64,000 nucleotides of DNA from Leifsonia xyli. GTDB lineage: Bacteria; Actinomycetota; Actinomycetes; Actinomycetales; Microbacteriaceae. The notes beneath the pieces were generated by a model. The model did no database searches, had not been told where the DNA came from, and saw only the letters and a program-made list of their open reading frames with translations. This document shows, piece after piece, positions 33,967 to 42,498 of the stretch. How positions within the stretch are numbered: the first letter of the stretch is position 1; each line of letters starts with the position of its first letter. A program made the translations under genes and the position numbers. The stretch lies in assembly GCA_003243275.1 (NCBI GenBank), contig QFQR01000006.1:297005-361004 (forward strand), in the 5' to 3' direction.

Positions 33967-34716
33967 ATGACCGAGTTCACGACCTCGCCCGCCCTCACCC
34001 TTCTTCCGGCGGTCGATGTCGCCGACGGCAAGGCGGTGCGACTGACCCAGGGCGAGGCGGGCACCGAGACCAGCTTCGGTGACCCGATCGACGCGGCCCA
34101 GGAGTGGGCCGACCAGGGTGCGGAGTGGATCCACCTGGTCGACCTCGACGCGGCCTTCGGTCGGGGCAACAACCACGGGGTGATCAAGAAGGTCATCAAG
34201 AGCACGCCGCGCAGGGTCAACATCGAGCTGTCCGGCGGCATCCGCGACGACGCGAGCCTCGAGGCGGCGCTCGCGACCGGTGCCAAGCGCATCAACCTGG
34301 GCACGGCGGCGCTCGAGAACCCCGAGTGGGCGGCGCACGTGATCGCCGAGTACGGCGAGGCGATCGCGGTGGGGCTGGATGTGCGGGGCACGACCCTCGC
34401 CGCCCGGGGCTGGACGAAGGAGGGCGGCGACCTCTGGTCGGTGCTCGAGCGTCTCGAGCACGCGGGCTGTGCCCGCTACGTGGTGACCGATGTCACCAAG
34501 GACGGCACCCTCAAGGGCCCGAACCTGGAACTGCTCGCCGAGGTGATGACCCGCACGCCGAAGCCGGTCATCGCGTCGGGCGGGGTCGCCTCCCTCGACG
34601 ACATCGCGGCGCTTCGCACCCTCGTGCCGCAGGGCTTGGAGGGCGCGATCGTCGGGAAGGCCCTCTACACCGGTGCCTTCACCCTCGCCGAGGCCATCGA
34701 CGTCGCGAGCGACTGA
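33967..34716 (+). CDS. hisA: Phosphoribosyl isomerase (PriA / HisA)
   Basis: TIM-barrel isomerase converting ProFAR to PRFAR. In many actinobacteria this enzyme (PriA) also acts as TrpF. It has 249 residues. LLPAVDVADGKAVRL carries the first catalytic aspartate, VTDVTKDGTLKGPN the second, and phosphate loops include LSGGIRDD and ASGGVASL. ATG at 33967 has no well-placed ribosome site. An in-frame GTG at 33934 would add 11 residues and lies 11 nt after TAGTAT (33917-33922), so the start is uncertain. The stop overlaps sseB by one base. Confidence 0.93.
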   Translation: MTEFTTSPALTLLPAVDVADGKAVRLTQGEAGTETSFGDPIDAAQEWADQGAEWIHLVDLDAAFGRGNNHGVIKKVIKSTPRRVNIELSGGIRDDASLEAALATGAKRINLGTAALENPEWAAHVIAEYGEAIAVGLDVRGTTLAARGWTKEGGDLWSVLERLEHAGCARYVVTDVTKDGTLKGPNLELLAEVMTRTPKPVIASGGVASLDDIAALRTLVPQGLEGAIVGKALYTGAFTLAEAIDVASD

Positions 34717-35516
34717 TGGCCGACGGCCACGCCGACAGCGCGGGCATCCCCTTCGCGGGTCGGCGGTTCGAGCCGAATGCCGCGGCGGGCGACGACGGCT
34801 CGGCGCCGGAGCGCGTCGTGGAGGCGATCCGACGGTTGCACGCGGGCGAGCTCGGCATCGCCGAGGTCGTGGAAGCGCTGCATCCGGAGCGCCTGCTCGT
34901 GCCGCTCATCGCCGAGGCCGGTGACGAGGGCATCGGGCCGCACGGACAGCGGGTCGACAAGACGCAGGAGCTCTCGATCGTGACGGTCGCCGGCCCCGAT
35001 GGGCGCAGCGTGCTGCCCGCGTTCACCTCGACCTCGGCGATGCGGGCGTGGAACCCGGATGCGCGCCCCATCCCGATCCAGGCGAGCCGGGTGGCGCTCG
35101 CCGCGGCATCCGAGGGAACCCCGCTCATCGTCGTCGATCCGGGCTCGGAGACCCAGACCGTGGTGCGCGGCCCCGCCTTCCGTGCGCTCGCGACGGGGGA
35201 GCCGTGGACGCCCTCGTTCGAGGATCTCGAGGTCGCCGAGGCGTTCGGGGCTTCGGTCGCCGAGGAGGACGCGGTGGCGGCGATCGGGCTGGCGCCTGGC
35301 GACCCCCAGGCGCGACTGGCGGGAGCCGAGGTGCTCGTGGTGCTCCGGATCGCCGTCGAACTGGCGGAAGCCGAGCGCCAGGCCCTGCTCGCGCGGCTTC
35401 AGGCGCGCTGGGCGGCCGACGAGCTCATCGCATCCCGCGTCGACTCGATCGCGGTTCGCCTCAGGCGGAAGGCGAGCTGCACGGTGCGCAGGCCGTCGCG
35501 CAGGGCTCTCGCATGA
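34716..35516 (+). CDS. SseB family protein
   Basis: A 266-residue cytosolic protein of the SseB family (the family named after an enteric rhodanese enhancer), here of unknown role. The region from about 50 to 190 fits the domain (LLVPLIAEAGDEG, then LPAFTSTSAMRAW). It follows priA, sharing one base (TGATG). Its last 118 bp overlap the convergent DUF1844 gene. The last 20 residues (Arg-rich) may be an extension beyond the usual family end. Confidence 0.85.
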   Translation: MADGHADSAGIPFAGRRFEPNAAAGDDGSAPERVVEAIRRLHAGELGIAEVVEALHPERLLVPLIAEAGDEGIGPHGQRVDKTQELSIVTVAGPDGRSVLPAFTSTSAMRAWNPDARPIPIQASRVALAAASEGTPLIVVDPGSETQTVVRGPAFRALATGEPWTPSFEDLEVAEAFGASVAEEDAVAAIGLAPGDPQARLAGAEVLVVLRIAVELAEAERQALLARLQARWAADELIASRVDSIAVRLRRKASCTVRRPSRRALA

Positions 35517-35758
35517 TGGTCGCCGAGGCTCGGTGCGGATGCCGTGACGAGCCCGGCGAGGGCGTCGATGAGCTTGCGCGCCTCGTCGAGATCCAGCTGG
35601 GCCTCGGGGTCGTCGGCCAGGCCGACCTTGACGGCGGCGGCGCTCAGCAGGTGCACCGCGACCGTGTTGATGACCTCGACGGCGGGCACATCCGCGATGT
35701 CGCGGATCTCCTCGGCCACGTCCTCGGGATCGACGACGGACGACTGCTCTGCGTTCAC
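35399..35758 (-). CDS. DUF1844 domain protein
   Basis: A 119-residue acidic helical protein of unknown function. The DUF1844 core is clear from VEVINTVAVHLLSAAAVKVGLA to LRTVQLAFRLR. The GTG start has an AGAGGA site. It is encoded opposite infC and overlaps sseB in antisense by 118 bp; the last 20 residues (after LAFR) fall in the overlap and look less conserved. DUF1844 next to infC is a recurrent actinobacterial layout. Confidence 0.87.
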   Translation of the reverse strand: MNAEQSSVVDPEDVAEEIRDIADVPAVEVINTVAVHLLSAAAVKVGLADDPEAQLDLDEARKLIDALAGLVTASAPSLGDHHARALRDGLRTVQLAFRLRRTAIESTRDAMSSSAAQRA

Positions 35759-35977
35759 GGGGTTCCTCTGCTATTCTTGTGCGGGCTCCGGGGCCATCTC
35801 CCCGGAAACGCAAGTGGAGAAATCCCACCCGCCAGCCGCTTCTTTCAGGTTATCGGGTCAGAGTAGGTAGCCGGGATCGTCAGATCCCGGTGGCGCACTC
35901 CGCCGGCACCACGCCGGTTGCACGGGTGCGGGTGCTCTTCACGCGCGTGCCTGCAACGCCGAATGAAGGAGACCCGC
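35759..35977 (+). promoter_or_regulatory. Promoter and structured leader of infC-rpmI-rplT
   Basis: TATTCT (35772-35777) is a good -10, giving a leader of about 195 nt. Clear hairpins are CCGGGG/CCCCGG (35788-35805) and an 8-bp perfect stem with loop GTCA at 35871-35890. Leaders of this operon are often bound by ribosomal protein L20 or sense translation. I cannot say which mechanism applies here. Confidence 0.55.
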
Positions 35978-36609
<632 letters not shown>

Positions 36610-36610
<1 letters not shown>

Positions 36611-36804
36611 TGCCCAAGCAGAAGACGCACTCGGGTGCGAAGAAGCGCTTCAAGATCACCGGCTCCGGCAAGGTGAAGAAGCAGGGCGCGGGTATGCGCC
36701 ACAACCTCGAGGGCAAGGCCTCGAAGGTGACTCGTCGCCTCAACAAGGACGTCATCCTGGCACCCCAGGACGCCAAGGTCATCAAGGGACTCCTGGGCAA
36801 GTAA
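36610..36804 (+). CDS. rpmI: 50S ribosomal protein L35
   Basis: A 64-residue basic ribosomal protein. The start MPKQKTHSGAKKRFKITGSG is the family hallmark. It overlaps the infC stop by one base (TAATG), so it is translationally coupled. rplT follows 35 bp later. Confidence 0.97.
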
Positions 36805-36839
36805 GCCCGGCCCGGATACAGCAGAAGGACTGAACAGAA

Positions 36840-37226
36840 ATGGCACGTGTCAAGAGGGCGGTCAACGCCGCCAAGAAGCGTCGCACCACGCTCGAGCGGG
36901 CTGAGGGCTACCGCGGCCAGCGGTCGCGTCTCTACCGCAAGGCGAAGGAGCAGGTCACCCACTCCCTCGTCTACGCCTACCGTGATCGTCACGCCAAGAA
37001 GGGCGAGTTCCGTCGCCTGTGGATCCAGCGCATCAACGCTGCGGCCCGCGCGAACGGCATCACCTACAACCGCCTGATCCAGGGCCTCGGGCTCGCCGGC
37101 ATCGAGGTCGACCGCCGCATCCTCGCCGACCTCGCCGTGAACGAGCCCTCGACCTTCGCGGGTCTCGTGGCCGCGGCGAAGGCCGCGCTGCCGACGGACG
37201 TGAACGCTCCCAAGAGCGCCGCCTGA
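36840..37226 (+). CDS. rplT: 50S ribosomal protein L20
   Basis: A 128-residue basic protein that binds 23S rRNA early in 50S assembly and may feed back on the operon leader. The start MARVKRAVNAAKKRRTTLE and the middle LWIQRINAAARANG are typical. An AGAAGGAC site precedes ATG. A strong hairpin terminator follows. Confidence 0.97.
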   Translation: MARVKRAVNAAKKRRTTLERAEGYRGQRSRLYRKAKEQVTHSLVYAYRDRHAKKGEFRRLWIQRINAAARANGITYNRLIQGLGLAGIEVDRRILADLAVNEPSTFAGLVAAAKAALPTDVNAPKSAA

Positions 37227-37236
37227 GCTCACCGCA

Positions 37237-37275
37237 CGAAAGCGCGCCTTCCCTTCGCGGGGAGGCGCGCTTTCG
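37237..37275 (+). terminator. Terminator of infC-rpmI-rplT
   Basis: A 13-bp perfect stem (CGAAAGCGCGCCT with its complement) with an inner loop that can pair CCC/GGG. It lies 10 bp after the rplT stop. GC-rich with no long T-run, which is normal in this lineage. Confidence 0.8.
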
Positions 37276-37304
37276 CGTTCGCCGGGATCAGTAGGATCGC
37301 GACT

Positions 37305-38099
37305 GTGATCGACAACCCGCGTTCCCCGCGTGTGCGCGCCGTGGCGAAGCTCGCCAAGCGCGCCGCGCGTGCGGAGACCGGGCTGTTCCTGGTCGAGGGG
37401 CCTCAGGCGCTGCGCGAGGCGCTCGCCTTCCATCCGGAGCTGCTGGTCGACGTGTTCGCGGCGAAGGGCGTCTTCGAGAGGCACCCGGATCTGGCACGCG
37501 GACTCGCGGCGGCCGGGGTCGAGGCCGAGCACGTCTCGAATGCCGTGCTGGATGCGATGGCCGACACGGTCACCCCCCAGGGGGTCGTCGCGGTGGCGCG
37601 TCAGTTCCCGGTGACGATCAAGGATCTGCTCGCAGGCGGCGCACGGCTCGTCGCGATCTTGGAGGAGGTGCGCGACCCCGGCAACGCGGGCACCATCATC
37701 CGGGCGGCGGATGCCGCGGGTGCCGACGGCGTGATCCTCACGGGCAAGAGCGTCGACGCCTACAACCCCAAGGTCGTGCGGTCGACGACCGGTTCGATCT
37801 TCCACCTCCCGCTCGCCCAGGGCGGAACCCTCGAGCACGCGCTGCAACTCGTGCGCGGCGCAGGCATGCAGGTCTTCGCGGCCGACATCTCCGGCGAGGA
37901 GCTGCCGACGCTGCGCAACCGACTCGCCGAGCCGACCGCGTGGCTGTTCGGCAACGAGGCGCACGGGCTCACGGCCGATCAGCTGCGGCTCGCCGACAAC
38001 GCGGTCAAGGTGCCGATCTACGGTCACGCCGAGTCGATGAACCTGGCGACCGCGGCATCCGTCTGCCTCTACCAGTCGGCGTTCGCCCAGCGGGCCTGA
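37305..38099 (+). CDS. TrmH/SpoU family RNA 2'-O-methyltransferase
   Basis: A knotted (SPOUT) methyltransferase of 264 residues that methylates ribose in rRNA or tRNA. Motif 1 is in NPGNAGTIIRAADA, motif 2 in LFGNEAHGL and motif 3 in HAESMNLATAASVCLYQ. An N-terminal substrate-binding domain (about 1-95) is present. GTG start lies 7 nt after TAGGAT (37292-37297), so it is probably leaderless. Placement after rplT is widely conserved, often as an rRNA modifying enzyme. Confidence 0.92.
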   Translation: MIDNPRSPRVRAVAKLAKRAARAETGLFLVEGPQALREALAFHPELLVDVFAAKGVFERHPDLARGLAAAGVEAEHVSNAVLDAMADTVTPQGVVAVARQFPVTIKDLLAGGARLVAILEEVRDPGNAGTIIRAADAAGADGVILTGKSVDAYNPKVVRSTTGSIFHLPLAQGGTLEHALQLVRGAGMQVFAADISGEELPTLRNRLAEPTAWLFGNEAHGLTADQLRLADNAVKVPIYGHAESMNLATAASVCLYQSAFAQRA

Positions 38100-38141
38100 G
38101 CGTTCACAAGGTCTCCGTGCGGTAACGCATTCACGTCCCCC

Positions 38142-38178
38142 ATTGACCCCCGATTGGGGGACATGACAGGGTGGATCG
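38142..38178 (+). promoter_or_regulatory. Promoter of the glu-type ABC transporter with palindrome
   Basis: TTGACC (38143-38148), an 18-bp spacer and CAGGGT (38167-38172) lie 6 nt before the ATG at 38179. A perfect CCCCC GATT GGGGG palindrome sits in the spacer and could be a repressor site. No ribosome site is seen, so a leaderless start is likely. Confidence 0.5.
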
Positions 38179-38916
<738 letters not shown>

Positions 38917-38980
38917 CCAGGCATCGACCGCTTACCCGCCATCGCGCCGTCCCGGGGCGCACCGAGAGAAGGAGGCAGAG

Positions 38981-39859
38981 ATGAGACCCACGAAGTCGTT
39001 CAGCATCGCGGCCCTGGCGTTCGCGAGTGCGTTGGCCTTGACCGGATGCGCGGATTCGGATGCGCCGGGCGACGCGCCCAGCGTCGAACAGGCACCGGAG
39101 TTCGAGGCGGGCACGACGATGGCGAAGCTCGCGGACGCGGGCACCATCACGATCGGCACCAAGTTCGACCAGCCGTTGTTCGGCCTGGCAGGCCCAGACG
39201 GCACACCCGAGGGCTTCGACGTGGAGATCGGCAAGCTCATCGCGGGCAAGCTCGGCATCGCTCCGGAGAAGATCACCTGGACCGAGACGGTGTCGAAGAA
39301 CCGCGAACCGTTCCTCCAGGCGGGTGAGGTGGACCTCGTCGTCGCGACCTACACGATCAATGACGACCGCAAGAAGGTCGTCTCCTTCGCCGGGCCGTAC
39401 TACATCGCGGGCCAGGACATCCTGGTGCCTGCCGGCAACCCGGGCGGCATCACGAGCGTCGAGGACCTCGCGGGCAAGACGGTCTGCTCGGTCTCGGGCT
39501 CGACCTCCGAGAAGAACCTGCAGGCGGCCGGGGTCACGGTGCTTCCGGCCGGCGGCTACAGCGAGTGCCTCGAGCCGCTGCGCAACGGGGCGGTCGTCGC
39601 GGTCTCGACCGACAACGTGATCCTCGCCGGCCTCGCCGCCCAGAACGAGGGCGAGTTCGAGGTGGTCGGCAGCCCGTTCACTTCGGAGCCGTACGGCATC
39701 GGCCTCGCGCTCGAGGATGACGCCTTCCGCGGCTGGATCAACGACGTGCTCGAGGAGTCGTTCGCGGACGGCAGCTGGGCCGCCGCGTGGGAGAAGACGG
39801 CAGGCACCGTGCTCGAGACGCCCGAGCCGCCGATGGTCGACCGCTACTCGCGGTCCTGA
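38981..39859 (+). CDS. gluB: Glutamate-type substrate-binding lipoprotein
   Basis: A 292-residue extracellular binding protein. The lipobox LTGC puts the lipid anchor on Cys23. Family 3 solute-binding features are present: GTKFDQPLFG, TPEGFDVEIGKLIAGKL, EPFLQAGEVDLVVATYTI and the hinge region. An AAGGAGG site precedes ATG. The gene is followed by a large hairpin, which usually leaves the binding-protein mRNA more abundant than that of the permeases. Confidence 0.9.
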   Translation: MRPTKSFSIAALAFASALALTGCADSDAPGDAPSVEQAPEFEAGTTMAKLADAGTITIGTKFDQPLFGLAGPDGTPEGFDVEIGKLIAGKLGIAPEKITWTETVSKNREPFLQAGEVDLVVATYTINDDRKKVVSFAGPYYIAGQDILVPAGNPGGITSVEDLAGKTVCSVSGSTSEKNLQAAGVTVLPAGGYSECLEPLRNGAVVAVSTDNVILAGLAAQNEGEFEVVGSPFTSEPYGIGLALEDDAFRGWINDVLEESFADGSWAAAWEKTAGTVLETPEPPMVDRYSRS

Positions 39860-39862
39860 TCC

Positions 39863-39905
39863 CTCGGGGGTGGTGCCCGTCCCCTGCACGGGCACCACCC
39901 CCGAG
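39863..39905 (+). terminator. Intra-operon 18-bp hairpin after the binding-protein gene
   Basis: Perfect arms 39863-39880 and 39888-39905 with a 7-nt loop lie between gluB and gluC. Such hairpins protect the upstream mRNA from 3' decay or partly terminate. The permease ribosome site lies 14 bp downstream. Confidence 0.8.
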
Positions 39906-39927
39906 TCCTGAGCTGGGAAGGAGGAGC

Positions 39928-40575
39928 GTGGACGCCGTTCTTGAGAACCTGCCGACGTTTCTGCGCGGTTTCGGGACGACCCTCGCGCTGCTCGGGATCG
40001 CGAGCGTCGGCGCGCTCGCCATCGGCACCTTCGTCGCCGCGATGCGGGTCTCGCCGGTCGCATCCCTGCGCGGCTTCGCGACGGTCTACACCGAGATCCT
40101 CCGGAACACGCCGCTCACGCTCGTGCTGTTCTTCTGCGCGTTCATCCTCCCGTACCTCGGGGTGCGCATCGACTTCTTCCTCCTCGCGAGCATCGGTCTG
40201 ATCGCCTACACCTCGCCCTTCGTCGCGGAGGCGGTGCGCTCGGGCGTCAACGGTGTGCCGGTCGGGCAGGCGGAGGCGGCTCGCTCGATCGGCCTCGGCT
40301 TCGGCCAGACGCTCGGCATCGTCGTGCTGCCCCAGGCCATCCGCATGGTCATCCCGCCGCTCATCAACGTGCTGATCGCGCTCACCAAGAACACCTCGGT
40401 CGCGGGCGCCTTCTTCGTGAAGGAGCTGTTCGCCTCGGCGCAGGATGTCATCAACATCCGCGGTGACGAGGTCTTCGCGATCCTCATCGCGGTCGCGGTC
40501 TTCTACCTGCTCATCACGGTCACGCTCGGCAGGGTCGCCGCCGTCGTCGAGAAGCGTGTGGTGGTGCTCCGATGA
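39928..40575 (+). CDS. gluC: Amino acid ABC transporter permease (GluC-like)
   Basis: A 215-residue inner permease with about five helices. The EAA loop is in GQAEAARSIGLGFGQTLGIVVLPQAIR. I chose GTG at 39928 since AAGGAGGA precedes it, and upstream frame extends only into the hairpin. The stop overlaps gluD by 4 bp. Works with GluD as a heterodimer. Confidence 0.9.
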   Translation: MDAVLENLPTFLRGFGTTLALLGIASVGALAIGTFVAAMRVSPVASLRGFATVYTEILRNTPLTLVLFFCAFILPYLGVRIDFFLLASIGLIAYTSPFVAEAVRSGVNGVPVGQAEAARSIGLGFGQTLGIVVLPQAIRMVIPPLINVLIALTKNTSVAGAFFVKELFASAQDVINIRGDEVFAILIAVAVFYLLITVTLGRVAAVVEKRVVVLR

Positions 40576-41498
40576 CGAACGTGCTGTACGACGTGCCCGG
40601 TCCGCGGGCCCGCCGGCGCTCGCGCATCATCTCGATCGTGGGCGTGCTCGTCATCGTGGTCGGCCTCGCCGCTCTCGTCTGGGCGCTCGCCGCGCCGCGC
40701 GTGACCGCGAGCGGCACCGAACTCCCGGGGATGTTCGACCCGAGCCGCTGGGACATCCTGAACGACCGCGCCGTGTGGCGCCGCATCGGCGTCGGTCTCG
40801 TCAACACGCTGCAGATGGCGGGGGTCGCGGCGGTGGGTGCCGTCGTGTTCGGCGTGCTCATCTCGTTCCTGCGCACCGCGCGGAGCAGGTGGATCCGCTC
40901 CCCGATGGTGGTCGTGCTGGAGTTCCTGCGCGGCATGCCCGTGCTGCTCATGATGCTGTTCGTGCTGCTCATCTTCTCGACGGGCGCGTACTGGGCGGGC
41001 GTCACGGCGCTCGTGCTCTACAACGGGGCGATCATCGGCGAGGCGCTGCGGGCGGGCATCGCGGCTCTCCCACGCGGCCAACGTGAGGCGGGGCTCGCGC
41101 TCGGCCTGGGTCCGGTGCGCACGCGCCTCGCGATCGAGTTCCCGCAGGCGTTCCGGCAGATGCTGCCGATCGTCATCGCCCAGCTCGTGGTGCTGCTGAA
41201 GGACACCTCGCTCGCCTACGTCATCGGCTACAACGAGCTGCTGCGCACGACGACCAACCAGCTCGCGAACTACTACGGCAGCCGCTACCTCTTCACGCTG
41301 TTCTTCGTCACCTTCGCGATCTATCTCACGATGAACCTGCTGCTGTCGTGGCTCGCGCGCATCGTCGCGCGCCGCGTCGACGCCGGACGGCTGCCGCGGG
41401 GCTCGACGCCGTTCTCGCGCCGCGCGGAGAGGCGGGCATCCCGCGCCGATAGACTCGATCCTCGTGTCGAACCCCATCACCGAGAGCGCGGTCGCTGA
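40572..41498 (+). CDS. gluD: Amino acid ABC transporter permease (GluD-like)
   Basis: A 308-residue permease. A basic N-terminal tail and first helix (about 20-42) are followed by the permease core with the EAA loop PRGQREAGLALGLGPVRTR. The C-terminal tail is Arg-rich. Its last 35 bp overlap the start of pheS in another frame, and the pheS -10 (TAGACT, 41450-41455) lies inside it. Coupled to gluC by ATGA. Confidence 0.9.
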   Translation: MTNVLYDVPGPRARRRSRIISIVGVLVIVVGLAALVWALAAPRVTASGTELPGMFDPSRWDILNDRAVWRRIGVGLVNTLQMAGVAAVGAVVFGVLISFLRTARSRWIRSPMVVVLEFLRGMPVLLMMLFVLLIFSTGAYWAGVTALVLYNGAIIGEALRAGIAALPRGQREAGLALGLGPVRTRLAIEFPQAFRQMLPIVIAQLVVLLKDTSLAYVIGYNELLRTTTNQLANYYGSRYLFTLFFVTFAIYLTMNLLLSWLARIVARRVDAGRLPRGSTPFSRRAERRASRADRLDPRVEPHHRERGR

Positions 41499-42498
41499 CG
41501 CCGTCGAGGCGGCGCTCGCCGCGATCGGCGCGGCCGACGACTCGACGAGCCTGAAGGCGGCGCGCACCGCGCACGCCGGAGAATCCGCGCCGCTCGCCCT
41601 GCTGAACGCCGCCATCCGCGACCTCCCCGGCGACCAGAAGGCCGCCGCGGGCAAGCTCGTCGGGCAGGCGCGTGCGCAGGTGACCCAGGCGATCGCCGCC
41701 GCCGAGGAGCGGGTGCTCGTCGCGGAGGAGGAGACGCGGCTGCTCGCGGAGGCCGTCGATGTGACCGCGGTGCCGTCGCGCTGGAACCGGGGGGCCAGGC
41801 ATCCGCTCTCCCTCCTGATGGAGGAGATGAGCGACCTCTTCGTGGCGATGGGCTGGGAGATCGGCGAAGGCCCCGAGCTCGAGCACGAGTGGTTCAACTT
41901 CGACGCCCTCAACTTCGACGAGGACCACCCGGCCCGCGCCATGCAGGACACCTTCTTCGTGGAGCCGGCCGAGCGCCACCTGGTGATGCGCACCCACACG
42001 AGCCCCGTGCAGATCCGCTCGCTGCTGTCGCGCCCGCTGCCGGTCTACGTCGCCGCCGTCGGCCGGGTGTACCGCACCGACGAGCTCGACGCGACGCACA
42101 CCCCGGTCTTCCACCAGATCGAGGGCATCGCCATCGACAAGGGCCTCACCATGGCGCACCTGCGCGGCACCCTCGAACACCTCGCCCGGGCGATGTTCGG
42201 CGAGGGCGCGCAGATCCGCCTGCGCCCCAACTATTTCCCGTTCACCGAGCCCTCCGCCGAGATGGACGTCTGGCAGCCGAACGCCAAGGGCGGCGCGCGC
42301 TGGGTCGAATGGGGCGGATGCGGCATGGTCAACCCGAACGTGCTGCGCGCGGCGGGCATCGACCCGGACGAGTACCAGGGCTTCGCCTTCGGCATGGGCA
42401 TCGAGCGCACCCTGCAGTTCCGCAACGAGATGAACGACATGCGCGACATGGTCGAGGGCGATGTGCGCTTCTCGCAGCAGTTCGGGATGGTGGTGTGA
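41464..42498 (+). CDS. pheS: Phenylalanine-tRNA ligase alpha subunit
   Basis: Catalytic subunit of the alpha2-beta2 enzyme charging tRNA-Phe. It has 344 residues: an N-terminal coiled-coil region (1-100) and a class II core with HPLSLLMEEM, the motif 2 region VGRVYRTDELDATHTPVFHQIEG and the C-terminal motif 3 GMGIERTLQFR. GTG start follows TAGACT with 8 nt between and has no ribosome site, so its own promoter inside gluD is likely. The stop shares one base with pheT (TGATG). Confidence 0.95.
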   Translation: MSNPITESAVADAVEAALAAIGAADDSTSLKAARTAHAGESAPLALLNAAIRDLPGDQKAAAGKLVGQARAQVTQAIAAAEERVLVAEEETRLLAEAVDVTAVPSRWNRGARHPLSLLMEEMSDLFVAMGWEIGEGPELEHEWFNFDALNFDEDHPARAMQDTFFVEPAERHLVMRTHTSPVQIRSLLSRPLPVYVAAVGRVYRTDELDATHTPVFHQIEGIAIDKGLTMAHLRGTLEHLARAMFGEGAQIRLRPNYFPFTEPSAEMDVWQPNAKGGARWVEWGGCGMVNPNVLRAAGIDPDEYQGFAFGMGIERTLQFRNEMNDMRDMVEGDVRFSQQFGMVV

